From contig CM056381.1 of assembly GCA_029718625.1 (NCBI GenBank), positions 56,042,157 to 56,106,156 of the forward strand: 64,000 nucleotides of DNA, written 5' to 3'. The translations under genes were made by a program, and so were the position numbers. The notes beneath the pieces were generated by a model that ran no database searches, was not told where the DNA came from, and saw only the letters and a list, made by a program, of their open reading frames with translations. The first letter of the stretch is position 1. Every line of letters starts with the position of its first letter. Positions 46,301-57,058 of this stretch are shown here, one piece after another. The DNA is from Synaphobranchus kaupii (Eukaryota; Chordata; Actinopteri; Anguilliformes; Synaphobranchidae).

Positions 46301-48208
46301 ATCTTGTTTGTCCGTTATGTAAACCAAACTATTTGTGTGTCTTGTTGGTAATGTCTCTTATCTGTAGTCAACATTTCAGAAAAATAGACCGAATCAAAAT
46401 GTTTAGCTAGATTTTTGTTTTCCAATAAAAGAGAGATAAGATCTCCGGAGGGCCAGAACAAAGAGTGTTTTATCTGTCGAGCAGGATGCAAGGACAGGAC
46501 CTGTGGATCTAGGTGTGTCTAAATTCACATTCACTGGTTTGTCTCGCCGGGAGAAAATATCCTGTGTTCATGTTGTGCTTTTCAAATTGAACTTGTCTTC
46601 TGTTCTTCACATACCTGAGCATGTGAGAAAGGCATAAATGGAATAAATGATACTGCATCTTTAAACACCAGCAATCCTGAGTTTTATTTAAACATATGGA
46701 AAGGTACAGTTAATGTGCTGTTTGAGAAGCTGCCACTCTTCACCTGTTCTACCGTGGTAACCTGATTGCTCACTGGTATCTGTCCCCAGGCTCAGAGAGC
46801 AGAATAATGACTCTGGGCCGTGAACCGAACTACAGTGATGTTAAACTAGAGGGATGAGACTAGTGATGTCGGTTTTATGTCAGGATGTGTGGGGTTGGCA
46901 GTGGGGGCCAATGTTGTTTGTACACTGCCCGATGCTCCAGACTGTCCTGAAGCAGCTGTCCACTGAGCTGTTTATATGACAGCAGGACAGTGTGTTGTTC
47001 TCAGTGTGTAACTTCTACATGCTGCAGCTACTTCTCAGATACAGAAATACCCTAGTCCAGTGGCTCTCACTGACTTCCCTATAGACCAATAAACAATTTC
47101 CATACATCACTCACCATCAACCCATCTCCATACATAACTAATCCACCTCTATTCATCTATAACCCATCTCAATACATCACTACCCCATTTCCACTAACCA
47201 TCTCCATACGTCACTAACCCACCTCTACTCACCACTAACCCATCTCCATACACACTAACCTATCTCTACTCACCTATAACCCATCTCCATACACACTAAC
47301 CTATCTCTACTCACCTATAACCCATCTCCATATACACTAACCTATCTCTACTCACCTATAACCCATCTCCATACACACTAACCTATCTCTACTCACCTAT
47401 AACCCAGCTCCATACACACTAACCTATCTCTACTCACCTATAACCCATCTCCATACACACTAACCTATCTCTACTCACCTATAACCCAGCTCCATACTAA
47501 ACGTCTACACACTGCTAACCCATCTTCATACACCACTAATTTTTTTCTCTCACTAATTTCTAGACTGCTAACCCATTGGTATGCCACATTCTCATGTACC
47601 ACTAACCCAGCACACCATGAACCCACTTCCACACAGCTCCAGTCTATGAAGGGAAGCCGGGGGGGAGGGGTGATTATTGTTGCATGTCTATTTGTCTGTC
47701 AGTGTCTTTCTCTCCCTCTGTTGGAATGTTGTGGCTGACTCCTTTTTTTGCCTTTTTCAGCCACTGTGAGCCTTGCTCAGAGAGAAGAAAGCGCTTGTTT
47801 GTACAAGACCCTCTGACCTGTCAATGTTCCTGCAAACATTCAGAGCTAGACTGCAAGTCCAGACAGCTGGAGTTAAACGAAAGAACTTGCAGGTTTGTTT
47901 ACGATACCTTAGGATAAACCACGTTTGTATCTGCCTCAATGCTTATAGAAGCAAAATGATATGTATACTTCCCATGGGCCATTAGGTAGCATAGAGAAAA
48001 GTAACACAGTACGTGTTTTCATGTGCTGAATCATCCAGTACACACCTGTGTGGGTCTGTGCCCTGATCTAGTGCTCGCTCGCTCAGCTCAATGTTTTCCC
48101 AACGTGAGAACTAACTGTTTTTGGGCTACGGGGCGGGGGTTTATCATGTGACGTGCCACTCTAACCTCCCATTTGTTCTGTTCCAGATGTGACAAGCCGA
48201 GGAGATGA
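31238..48208 (+). CDS. vegfa: vascular endothelial growth factor A (whole spliced gene)
   Basis: Secreted homodimeric cystine-knot growth factor that signals through VEGFR2/VEGFR1 and neuropilins to drive blood-vessel formation. Joining the exons without exon 6 gives 188 residues: signal peptide about 1-21, cystine-knot core about 36-126, short exon-5 linker, heparin/neuropilin-binding domain 138-182, and C-terminal CDKPRR. Including exon 6 gives 212 residues; joining exon 5 directly to exon 8 gives a VEGF121-type form. The eight knot cysteines are at 48, 73, 79, 82, 83, 90, 124 and 126. The conserved glycosylation sequon NVT is at 97-99, with an extra NKS at 44-46. All junctions are GT/AG and in phase. 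Intron 5 is 9.4 kb because of transposon insertions. The gene looks intact. Assignment to vegfaa or vegfab is not resolved. Confidence 0.97.
31301..33354 (+). other. vegfa intron 1
   Basis: The 2,054-bp intron contains a three-copy tandem repeat (listed separately) and no other recognised element. First introns often carry enhancers, but none can be identified from sequence alone. Confidence 0.85.
32544..32775. repeat. three-copy tandem repeat, about 77-bp unit
   Basis: The unit starting gattccgacacccgtgagtc repeats at 32544, 32621 and 32696 with few differences, ending in tatgagactaggctact. It lies in vegfa intron 1. Confidence 0.9.
33355..33397 (+). CDS. vegfa: vegfa exon 2
   Basis: This 43-nt exon encodes [14 protein letters not shown] plus the first base of a Val codon. 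The segment is the mature N-terminus and closely resembles fish VEGFA. Acceptor ctctcag|act; donor gacg|gtaggt. Signal-peptide cleavage is expected near its start. Confidence 0.95.
34279..34860 (+). mobile_element. 5S rRNA-headed Deu SINE (SINE3-like)
   Basis: The 5' part (about 34280-34380) matches the plan of 5S rRNA, including gctaagcaggttgtgggctt and gttagtacttggatgggaga, the internal promoter region. The middle has the Deu-type core (gatgagacgttaaaccgagg, taaagatcccatgacactta). The tail has a LINE-derived end (ttgtaaagcgctttgagtat, ggcgctatataaatg) followed by (ATT)n. It lies sense in vegfa intron 2. It is a retroposon, not a 5S gene. Confidence 0.92.
35385..35640. repeat. GA-rich polypurine tract
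   Basis: About 250 bp of nearly pure purine on the + strand with (GA)n runs at both ends. It lies about 180 bp before vegfa exon 3. Confidence 0.9.
35816..36012 (+). CDS. vegfa: vegfa exon 3 (receptor-binding cystine knot)
   Basis: 197 nt, the same length as human exon 3. It encodes residues 36-101 with the hallmark block [18 protein letters not shown] and the sequon NVT. It carries six of the eight knot cysteines, including those forming the intermolecular bridges. Acceptor cccatag; donor gag|gtgagg. Confidence 0.98.
36181..36257 (+). CDS. vegfa: vegfa exon 4
   Basis: 77 nt, as in human. It encodes [20 protein letters not shown] followed by RRCEC and ends in a split Arg codon. The two cysteines complete the knot. 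The first half differs from mammals but keeps the strand-loop-strand and SF-x-EH pattern. Intron 3 before it is only 168 bp. Confidence 0.97.
36375..36407 (+). CDS. vegfa: vegfa exon 5
   Basis: 33 nt, one codon longer than the 30-nt human exon. It encodes [10 protein letters not shown] plus split codons at both ends, a basic linker containing the plasmin-sensitive region in mammals. Donor aa|gtaagt. The splice choice after this exon decides the isoform. Confidence 0.95.
37292..38955 (-). mobile_element. nearly intact Tc1 transposon
   Basis: The element (37294-38953, 1,660 bp) is flanked by TA on both sides. It has long inverted repeats of about 240 bp starting aactcctcaaaaaaagttcg. The transposase lies on the minus strand, antisense to vegfa, with one apparent frameshift. 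The intact repeats and low decay suggest fairly recent insertion. Confidence 0.95.
37641..38581 (-). pseudogene. Tc1-family transposase (DD34E), one frameshift
   Basis: Starts [19 protein letters not shown] at 38581. The N-terminal half has the paired helix-turn-helix ([18 protein letters not shown]) and the GRPRK hinge (SGRPRKTT). The catalytic half has all three acids: [14 protein letters not shown] and, exactly 34 residues after the second Asp, the Glu in [12 protein letters not shown]. The two halves are in different frames and overlap at about 38159-38200, so a small indel there breaks an otherwise full-length (about 310-residue) enzyme. The C-terminus ends SSTSY. Confidence 0.93.
39174..39242 (+). 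pseudogene. BED zinc-finger start of a hAT transposase
   Basis: The short frame [19 protein letters not shown] shows the V-W-x2-F aromatic pair and the first zinc-binding Cys of a BED finger, but stops soon after. The second Cys and the His ligands are absent. This is a decayed or internally deleted transposase exon. Confidence 0.5.
39845..41666 (-). repeat. 3' LTR of the intron-5 element
   Basis: Direct copy of 42295-44116 at an offset of exactly 2,450 bp; I saw no difference. The minus-strand TATA box is at 41516-41510 and the predicted start of R at about 41487. Much of the remainder is internal sub-repeats: 40229-40306 resembles 40547-40622, and 40734-40890 resembles 41105-41265. Open frames inside are not genes. 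Confidence 0.93.
41667..42294 (-). other. internal region of the LTR element (628 bp, noncoding)
   Basis: On the minus strand it opens with GAATGTCGAAGCC just after the 5' LTR and closes with a G-rich polypurine tract. It includes an A/T-rich run (ttttatttta repeats at 41765-41792). No protease, RT, RNase H, integrase or gag motif is seen in any frame. Confidence 0.85.
42282..42293 (-). promoter_or_regulatory. putative self-primer binding site
   Basis: The + strand ggcttcgacatt here (minus AATGTCGAAGCC) starts one base inside the 5' LTR edge. It is perfectly complementary to the minus-strand GGCTTCGACATT at 43937-43926, about 30 nt past the LTR TATA box, which is where the RNA should begin. 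It does not start with the TGG that a tRNA 3' end would require. Confidence 0.65.
42295..44116 (-). repeat. 5' LTR of the intron-5 element
   Basis: Apparently identical to the other LTR. Transcription would start near 43937 on the minus strand, under a TATA box at 43966-43960, and run antisense to vegfa. Confidence 0.93.
44490..45843. other. right part of vegfa intron 5, nothing recognised
   Basis: No transposon ends, exons or RNA genes were recognised before the exon 6 acceptor. Confidence 0.45.
45844..45915 (+). CDS. vegfa: vegfa exon 6 (optional basic exon)
   Basis: A 72-nt block with acceptor ttccag|aaaac and donor ctc|gtatgt, exactly the length of human exon 6a and in matching phase. 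It encodes a very basic peptide ([19 protein letters not shown], then KKPP) like the heparin/matrix-binding exon of VEGF189. It can be joined to exon 7 (tc+c = Ser) or skipped. Read-through past the donor stays open for 34 codons, so a longer 6b-type variant is formally possible. Confidence 0.9.
45916..47760 (+). other. vegfa intron 6
   Basis: The 1,845-bp intron has a 40-50-bp-unit minisatellite at about 47090-47505. No other recognised element. Confidence 0.85.
47090..47505. repeat. minisatellite, about 40-50-bp unit
   Basis: Units of the form acactaacctatctctactc followed by acctataacccatctccat repeat at least six times, with degenerate outer copies. It ends about 255 bp before exon 7. 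Confidence 0.92.
47761..47892 (+). CDS. vegfa: vegfa exon 7 (heparin/neuropilin-binding domain)
   Basis: 132 nt, as in human. It encodes residues 139-181, starting [20 protein letters not shown] and including [19 protein letters not shown]. Seven cysteines here plus one in exon 8 form the disulfide-rich heparin-binding domain. Acceptor tttttcag; donor gcag|gtttgt is weaker than the others. Confidence 0.97.
48187..48208 (+). CDS. vegfa: vegfa exon 8, coding part
   Basis: Completes the split Arg codon, then encodes CDKPRR and TGA (48206-48208). The C-terminal KPRR fits the C-end rule for neuropilin binding and is the same as the pro-angiogenic mammalian C-terminus. No equivalent of the alternative SLTRKD end was found. 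Confidence 0.96.
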
Positions 48209-49960
48209 GAGGAGAAAGAAACTCTGACATGAAGGGGGAATATCTGCACAGCACTTTGAACTCTGATAATTTTCTCAAAGGATGCATTCCCTGGAAAGAC
48301 TGAGAAGAGTGAGAGAAAGCAAGAGAGGGAGAGAGCGAGAGTTCCTGATGTATATTTTAAAAATATGAATATATATGTATGTGCATATATATATATATAT
48401 ATATATGAAGTAAGAAAATTACAAATTTTTATTGCTGCTAAAACCAACACTATAAAAAGTGAACGAGTACGCCAGTGCATGTGGCTGGCGTGTGAATGGG
48501 ACTGTGTTTTCGTTGCTGGTAGTGAATGGGATTGAGTGCATTTGTGTGAATCGGATCGAGTTCCCGTGTAATGGCCTTTTATCTCTGTTGAAATGATTGA
48601 CTTGATGTAAAACTTCACTGGATTTGGGGATACATGTGGATATAAATGTAAACTAAGCAGGCAATGAAGGCTTCCCTTTGGACATATGACTGGGACCTGG
48701 CCTTTGGAGAGGAAGGCATCTGTCAGTCAAGAGAACAGAGGAGGAATAGGACTGCAGTGGTGTAGAGGATTTCCCTAGACATTTTCCAAAGGAAAAATAT
48801 GGAAGGTCCTGGAAAAGAAGAAGGGCTGGAACTTTGAACATTGGCGCTTTGTGATGTCACTTTCTGCTCTTAAGAGAACTACATTGTGGGCAGGGCATAT
48901 AGAAGCTTGTCACCAAGGCAACTACCGACTAACACTCAATAGGCCTGATTTACTAGAGACTTTTAGAATGTGCGAAACATTTTAGCACACGCTAAACTAA
49001 TAACACAACAAACAATTGGTGCAAAACAAATACCATGACGAATCATTGGTCATGTTATTGGTTTTGCATGTGCTAAAGGCCTTAGTAAATCAGGACCAAT
49101 ATGACTTGGAGTGTAAATACTTGTAAAGGGATATTAATTGGAGGTATATATGTAAAAACCTGACAATTAATCATACGATTACATTGTTCTCCGAAACAGA
49201 GAGGCATTTATATATGACCCATTTTTCTTACTGAATTTGTTGGTTTTCCAAAGAGAGCACTGCACACACCATTTCAAAACTACAAACCGTCTGTATGTAC
49301 ATAATTAATATCCCTTTTTAGTGGTACACTGCAGTGAATTTATAATGTTAGAATATGTTAAGTATTCAGTCTATGTATTTAATTTGATCTATTTATATTC
49401 AGTGTTATGGTAAGGTGTTTTGCTTCATTTGTTATCAACATGTTGCCAATTTACCAGGCCCTCTGGAGAGAATGGTTAATGGCTTTTTATACAGAAGAAA
49501 AATAACACTTAAAACATTCCTAAAAGCGTGAAGAGAGGCTTTCTGCAGGACGTTGATGTGGGGCAGGTGTGGGCAGGAGGTGGTTGTCATGGGTGATGCT
49601 TGTGATCATATTGAGCATGTGTGTGCCACATTGTTGCCCTGTGCCCACACCGTACCCTGCACTAAACTGCCCTCTAACAGCCGAGCCTGAGCCCATCCAC
49701 GCTACAGCCACACTAATGCAGCCACACATGTGAGAGAGCTCCTGCTTCTGGATCATTCTACCTGTGTTAATGACAGTTGCTCTCTAATCACATACAGCCA
49801 CATTTAGTATATTTTCACATTAATATATTTATTGGTGCTGTAAATGGGTAAGTTTAAAATATTAACATCTGTTGTGTTTTTTAGTGTAAGTAGTAAGCAT
49901 ATTTATTTTCAAAAGATATTGTTTTTTATTAAATGAAAAACTGATGTTTTTGCTTGAAAG
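48209..49960 (+). promoter_or_regulatory. vegfa: probable vegfa 3' UTR
   Basis: AT-rich sequence after the stop has a TA-repeat (about 48383-48405) and scattered AU-rich motifs (tatttata about 49390, tatttatt about 49827). These suit the short, regulated half-life known for VEGFA mRNA. The 3' limit is inferred from the poly(A) signal candidate. Confidence 0.55.
49928..49933 (+). terminator. candidate poly(A) signal ATTAAA
   Basis: ATTAAA about 1.7 kb after the stop codon, a spacing similar to mammalian VEGFA 3' UTRs. No AATAAA was seen between the stop and this site. Other cleavage sites are possible. Confidence 0.35.
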
Positions 49961-50401
49961 CTTGACTTTTTAAAGCAGTGTATGTTTGGAATACAGTGGT
50001 AAGTAGGACCTTTCCTTTCTAACATTGATCCAGGGACTCTGGACCTTCTGAAGATTGTAAAGAGGAGATGCTCCCAGTCACAAGTTCCATACCAGGCCAC
50101 CTCTGTCCCCATGGACTAAGAGACCTCTGATGGTTTCTGTCCTTCAGTTAGTGCCAGTCAAAGACCTTGGGCTAATACAGTGGTAATCTTGGTATATACT
50201 CTTAACATTGTGAATACCATTTAAGAATGGATTACCCTAAAGAATTTTCCAAGGGCTTATACTTACTGGAATCCCCTTCCAGTTGCCCTTTAAGACAGAC
50301 TTGTGCCAGGTCTCTCTCCCAATCACACATGTTGTTTGACTATATTGTGATGGCAGGTACATCATTTGCCAACTTAGAGCCTGGAAGGCAATGGCCCATA
50401 C
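49961..50401. other. noncoding, nothing recognised
   Basis: Unremarkable sequence between the vegfa 3' end and the hAT MITE. Confidence 0.4.
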
Positions 50402-51161
50402 CTATACAGCAGTGGTTCCCAAACTCGGTCCTCGGGGACCACTGTGTATGCTGGTTTTCGTTCCAACCACAATTGCAATCCCAAAATCCTAACAAGCTGT
50501 TCATTTTTCTTAATTAGGTGCTTTTCATGTTTAGAGGGATTATTTACCCTCTTAAGCCACATCATGTCATAAATAGCTATGCATGCCATGAAGAATGTTC
50601 CTACTGTGCTTATTGGGCTGTTTTGCAAATAGGTAACATTTTTTTTAAACTGATCAAATTAAAGACTGGGGTGAATCATTTGGCTCCTAATTAGGTTAAG
50701 TTCCCTCATCAAGTTTTTCTTAAATGTATTAACACTGCAAGTTTGGCTCGTTATCATTTTCTTTGTCTTTTTTTCATTATTTATCAAATCGTTAGTTTTA
50801 GTGGCCATATATCCACAATTTCACCAATTAGGAGCCTATTGATTCACCTCAGTCTTTAATTTTATTTAATAAAATAAAATAAATTTGGTCAGTTAAAAAA
50901 TGTTTGTTTTTTTTGCCCCTTTTTGTAATTATTTGCAATATAGCACAATGAGAATATTGTACTTTTATTATTCATGACATGCATAGCTATTGCTAACATA
51001 ATGTGACTTAAGAGGGTAAATAATCCCTCTAAATATGACAAACACCAAATTTTTGTTGTTAAAATTCTTGTTAAAATTCCAGGATTGCAATTGTGGTTGG
51101 AACGAAAACCAGCATACACAGTGGTCCCAGAGGACCGAGTTTGGGAACCACTGCTATACAG
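50402..51161. mobile_element. palindromic hAT-type MITE with perfect 8-bp TSD (copy 2)
   Basis: The element (50410-51153) starts CAGTGGTTCCCAAACTCGG and ends in its inverse. It is bracketed by ctatacag at 50402-50409 and 51154-51161. Its arms match the copy at 7492-8231 with moderate divergence over the whole length, so both are one family. Confidence 0.92.
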
Positions 51162-51951
51162 CACCAAAATAATTGTTCTGGTTTTTCCACTACATTAACC
51201 ACAGACTCTAACTCCTTACAAACATTAACCTCTGTGCCCTCTTGACCCTCATGTAAACACACAATTCAGATACTTCACACAGTCACACAAGAAAGATTCA
51301 AACTTGGGGTACTTGGTACTTCTTCCTTATCTTCTTGTTCAGTATGTTCTTTTTTAAAAGGTTTTATTGATAGAAATCTAACACTATCACATCATTCACG
51401 ATTCTTAACTTTTTTCAGTATTTTCTAATTTGTACTTTTCCTGCTGATTACATGATCAGAAATTATCCCACAGTTATTAATTCTCCCCTTTGGACATTAT
51501 CTACTTCTAACAAAACAATGGCAGTTCTGATCTATGTCAACCAATAACAACATCAGTTCACAGGAGCCACTTGCAAGACACCCAGGTAAAGATAAATAAC
51601 AAGGATGTGCATACATCATCCAAAATAAATTTTTTGTATGTGCCGTTTTATTTTCTTACTCACTATGACTATTATTGCTTATTTCGGGAAGTATAGCCTA
51701 ATAAGCAAAAGATATTTCTGCTTATATAATTTCTGACCCAAAAAAACACGTAAATCCTGCATAATATTGGTCCATGGGGCAGATACATAGCATAAGTAAA
51801 AATCACGGACAACAATCGACAAACGGACCAAAGCCACGTTTGAACTACCTAGCTGGATAGCTTGCTAGCTTCTGGTAGGTCACTTAAAATAATGCTCCTG
51901 TAAGTGTAGCTAGCTAGGCCATTTCACAGAATGGCTAAGTAGCTTTTAACT
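51162..51951. other. noncoding, nothing recognised
   Basis: No supported feature. Confidence 0.4.
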
Positions 51952-53358
51952 AGTTATGTCATGGTTTTTTACCCTTTTTCCCTTGTGGTCGTTTTCCTGG
52001 GTCACCGCGCATGGGCGCTGCTCTGTTAGTGGAGCTCTGGCTCCTTCTTGTTTCTTTCGCGGGGTTCTCATCTGCGTTCACACGTGTGCGTGGTTGCCTG
52101 AGAGCTATATAAGCCTCAGTTTCCTTAGTTCGGGGCTTCGATATTGTTTGCTTTATTTGCACTGTGTTTGTTGGGTGTATGGTATTATTTTGCCCTCTGC
52201 CTTAGCCAGTATGGTTAGTTCTAGGTATTTTAGGAGACCGGTTTTGCTCCCTTTTGTTTGATTGGAGTTTTGCGGGACTTGCCTCTGTGCGTTGAGCTTT
52301 AAGGTTAAATTCCTTCGTTTCAGTGACCGCTTCCTGGTCCTTCCTTTTTCTCGTTACCTTTCCCCTTATTGAGATGTAAGGCTTAATCATACTGAGATGT
52401 AGGGCTTTATCTATACTGTGAGTCAGGGCGTTTATTAGTTTTTTGTGCCATTATGCTACTCGCCTGTTCTTACGCTCCTCGTTACCGAGGCTGGGCGTTT
52501 ATTCTTGCTGGCTCTTTGGTTACTTAGCTCGTAGAAATATGGGACCGCAGATCTCTGCTCTATTCGCCTGTAAAATGTTTCTCTCCTGGGAGATCGGGCA
52601 TTCATGCTTTTACTGAGTTACTTAGCTTGTATAGGGTAGCAGTTCTTTGTTCCATTCGCCTTGTTTGGTTTTCTTACTGTGAAACCAGGCGTTTGTGCTT
52701 CTACTCATTTGCGTGTTACAGTGAGCCGGTTTGTAGCTTCGGTACGTTTGTTCCCTGTTTTGTCTCCTTCTCGTGGACTACGTTTCCCCTTTGTTGTGAG
52801 TCAGGGTTTTGTATTATACTGAGAGGCAGGGTGTGTATTTTCTATTAAGCTTGCGTTAGTCTTTTAGCCGGTAAATGTCTGGTGCAGCTGTCCTGTTCGT
52901 CCTATTCGGTACCTGTCTCCGGACATGGAGCTTTGGCGATTTTGTTCGGAACTGTAGTTCTGTTTCGTCCTTCGGTACACGTCTTCCTATAGGGAAACTG
53001 GGCGATGTTGTGGACATGTTGGTGTGTGACTGCAAGTCTGAGAGTAGCCTTGGAACATTAGATCTCTGTTCCTTTTGCCTCCTCGTTACCATTTCATTTA
53101 GCATCTGCATTTCATTAGTATCTCGTTTCTTCACTGTTTTGTATACGTTTTGAGTATTCAGTGTTTTTGGTTACGCCCCTTTTTTCCTAGTTCCCGTATT
53201 TCCCTCCAGTGAGTAGGAACTAGGTCATTTGCGTTAACCCTTTATATTCCCTTATATACGGGGTCTCTCTGTCTCAGTGGCTTTTAAATAAGCTTAATGA
53301 ATCCCCTAGCTGCGTTTGGTCCCTCCTACCTCACACGTCATGCCCCCACTACAAGTTA
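51952..53358 (+). mobile_element. solo LTR, 1,397 bp, same superfamily as the intron-5 element
   Basis: The body (51957-53353) runs TGTCATGG...ACTACA and is bracketed by agtta (51952-51956 and 53354-53358). A TATA box (ctatataag) at about 52105 is followed about 30 bp later by ggggcttcgatattg, the counterpart of the self-primer segment in the intron-5 LTR with one change. It has fewer sub-repeats than that LTR. Confidence 0.9.
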
Positions 53359-55269
53359 GCTACGCTTCTGGCATTTCAGTAACCGTAGTGCATGTGCTAG
53401 CTTTCCAGTGCCATAGCATTGATATACTTTTGTAATATATTGCATGCTTATTTTAATCCTCCTATTATGTTAAAATTTTACAACGCCTTTCATATTTGGG
53501 GTCAAATTGACAGCAGTTTAAACTGACAAAATATTTGTAATAGAATACTAATACTACTAATAATAGAATTGTTTTATACAGTGGTGTAGTGGGGATTTTT
53601 GAAGTATCTACCATGTGTAACGTAAAATGTGGTGTGTAAAAAGTACCATTAATTTCTATCAACAATACTATATGGACACAGTAGCACTACAATGCTGATT
53701 AGGTTCTTTACTTTAGGGTCAGGATCAGTAATACCACACTCAAGATAAAGTTACAGTCTTTAAAAAAAGTCTTTAAAAAAACAGTCTTTTCTGACTGGAA
53801 CAATAGTCCAGAATCACAGAAGAAATGAGAAATGAGAGAAATCACAGTTATTTTTTATTAGGCTGACAGACCTAGTACATCTTTTTGTACACATTCTTCA
53901 ACCGCCCATATGAAAAAAATAATTTTAGGTCCTGACGTCCAAGTTGTTTATGAGAATAAGTGATCAGGTATGGCACAGAATTGTCACCTTTAACTGAGGC
54001 AATATTTTCAGACAATCTTTCCAAAAAGTTTCTCTTGAAATAACTGAATAAATACAGTTCTGAAATGTTTATGGTTGCCGATTTAACTACTAAGAACTAT
54101 ATGGTGAAAAATCAAGCCATCAGGCATTGACAACGCTTTATGTTCAGTTTACTTGACAATACGGACTATCGATTCATGAGCTGCTGGCTAGCACCAAAAT
54201 AACATGAGTACACTCAAACTGACTAGGAGGAGCAAGGCAGGGAACAAAATTATTAATGGACCGCGCTTGCACTCGGACATAAGACAGATAGCTCCAACCA
54301 ATATCTCAATGTCTATTCTGGAAAAAGACACAGCTAGACAATTATTGACAATCAATTTATTGACAGACAGCGAATATTTTGCACCCTTAAAATACCTTAT
54401 AAGCAGGAATGGGGAAGAATAGCCTACACTAAAATGTATGTTACAAAATACCTCCCAATCATATATATTAATAAACTGCAATCAAAACAGTGGATGCATA
54501 GATTGCTTTGCATAGATGGCACAGAAGTATAAAAGATAAAAAAGAGGCGAACAACCCATATCAAATATGAATTCCAAGCAAAATGTATATGAAATATTGT
54601 CCATTCCTGCTTATAAGCTTGTACTAGCTGATTTGCTGACTATTAGCTATTAGCCAAACTGCAACGAGTGGCTAGCTAACGTAGCTCGGGTGCAGTTTTA
54701 TAGTGATTATTACTTTTGCATGAGGGTGCAGTTTGTTAGCTATCCTGAAATAATCATTATAAAACTGCGCCCTTGTTGGCCTATAACATGAAACTATTTG
54801 CTGGAGATCAGTTTAAAAGCGATTTTATCAAACTGCTAAATCAACAGCCTACACACCAAAGGATTGAATGCCAAACAAAAAGAGAATACTTTGTTCAGAA
54901 ATAAGGAAACAAATATATCGCCAACACAACACCAAACACAAGAATACATTGACTAATCACATTATGTAATACATGGTAAACATAACAACGATGACTACAC
55001 TGTGGATGGCAGGACGTACTGCTTTTGAGGGTAGACCTTGGTCAAGCATTTATTTCAAATAGCATATGCACAATTACAATTTTTGCAGATTATACACAAT
55101 TTAAAAAGAAAAATCACTTATTAATCACTTATACCAATATGCATAGCTAAATTCTTCTTTCATATGATTGTCCATTTGTATGATTCAGTCAGTAACATGT
55201 TTAATGGACAATTTTCAGGGGCCTGAAGCAGTGTTTTCAAATGTTGTTGATGTACTTTATGTAATGATG
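53359..55269. other. noncoding, nothing recognised
   Basis: AT-rich. A small imperfect inverted repeat lies at about 54690-54770 (tgcagttttatagtgattat and its inverse). Confidence 0.4.
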
Positions 55270-55775
55270 TACTTTAATCAGTACAGGCCTAGGCATTTCA
55301 GCGCACAGATCCGAAAATATGTGACTGATGCTGGTAAAACAGTCCACAAGTAGCATAGGGTCATTTTTCTGTTTTTTATAGTTTATGAAAGTACAGATCC
55401 TGAGCTCATATTTGAAGAAGATATGCTTCTTTGAATGTTGGTACACCTTAAAACACTTTCCTGAGAAAACTACTCTCAAAGATTTGCAAAGATTCACAAC
55501 TCAGCCTGGCAAACTTAATGGGCGTGAAAAGTAGCTGGCTAACCCCACCCCCAACCACTCCCCCACTAGAGTATCAGACTGGATTTCAGAGGCTTGTGTT
55601 ACTAAAAGACTGTTAGAGATACTAAAATCATGACGAACAAAGCGGCTAGCTAGTATTTGCAAGCGTGTTCGTCATAGAAAGCTAACTGTTAGCTTAGTCA
55701 GCAAGGGCTTGGTTTGTGTTAAACAAAGACAGACAGATAAGAGTATCACAACGAAAATGCTTACTAGCTGATTTG
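55270..55775. repeat. dispersed duplication, copy A
   Basis: About 500 bp, from taatcagtacaggcctaggc to agacagataagagtatcaca, is shared at high identity with 60016-60535. An adjacent 88-bp piece (55168-55255, ttgtccatttgtatgattca...) is itself repeated at 55790-55877. Probably part of an unrecognised mobile element. Confidence 0.85.
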
Positions 55776-56289
55776 CTGATTTGCATATGATTGTCCATTT
55801 GTATGATTCAGTCAGTAACATGTTTAATGGACAATTTTCAGGGGCCTGAAGCAGTGTTTTCAAATGTTGTTGATGTAATCTCTTCTTCTAGTCAATGCAT
55901 GCTTTTGTTTTACTAGTACCACTTTCATTTTTTATTGGCAAATAAATCACTCGAATGATCGCACAAGAAGAAAGGGTCACCAAATCCAGGTGGTGCAATA
56001 GGCATAAATGTTATGTCTGATTTAAAGCTGTTGTTCTGCATCAGATGTAGCATTAGCCCAGGCGTTCACCAAGCCAGTGCAGCTCGCTACAGGAGTTTCT
56101 ATAATCAAGACTCTGCTGATGAAGTTTTATTGAGAAAAAAAACTACCCCCTGGAGAAATGAGTCCTCTGTAGCAGGGTAACCAGTGAAATAAAATAGCAG
56201 GGGTGGCCTAAAGTTCTCAGCTGAAGTAATGTCCTCAGAGTCTTGATGGTAGGGGGGCGTTATGTCAGACACACATGCTGTAAAAAAAA

Positions 56290-56890
56290 CTTTAGTTCCA
56301 GGGAAATAGTGGATGGTGTAGGGCAGCTGGAAGGGAAGGGACATGACAAAACAATGGATGATATTGGATTTAGCTATTGTGAAATGTAATTTTTCTAGCT
56401 AAAAATACTTGCATAGATTACATTTTTTTAAACTTTTGTTTTAGTTCATAGATTGAATAATTGAACTATGTAACCAATTTGGATAATCAGCAATAAAGAA
56501 TGCAATTCCAGAAAAGAAAATAATCAGTTGGCTGGAATTCAGTTTACCCAAAATTGATCAAAGGGAATACGTATATTATCACTAGAGCAGGCAGAGACTA
56601 TTTAAGTAGGGGGCTAGAGAATGAGGTAAATTTTACAGAAACTATGGTAGTAGGCAGATTTTAGCTGGCTGAAATGGGTGGTGTGGGGCAGCTGGAAGGC
56701 AAGGGAGATAAAGCAATGGATAATATTGGACTTAGGCACTTAGCTATTGTGAAATTACATTTTGCATGATAAAAATACCTGCAAAGATTACCTTTTTAAC
56801 TTTCAACTTAGTTCATTGATTGAATCATTGAAATGTGATACCACTTTGGATCATAAGCAATACATAATGTACTTCCAGAAAAGAAAATTG
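56290..56890. repeat. diverged tandem duplication, about 385-bp offset
   Basis: The block with gtgtagggcagctggaaggg (about 56315) through the AT-rich stretch ending near 56480 recurs from about 56682 (gtgtggggcagctggaaggc) to about 56880, with mismatches and indels. Confidence 0.75.
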
Positions 56891-57058
56891 GCCAAATGGC
56901 ATATATTATCACAAGAGCAGGCACAGACAATATCTCCAGCTGAACCCACAGCCACAGGGTGATGCAGCAAGCCCAGTGTTTCAGCTGGATAAGGTACTCA
57001 GCAGTCCCATAACAATCTCTTCTGATTGGCAGGGAAAGGAGGTACTGTTAATTGTATA

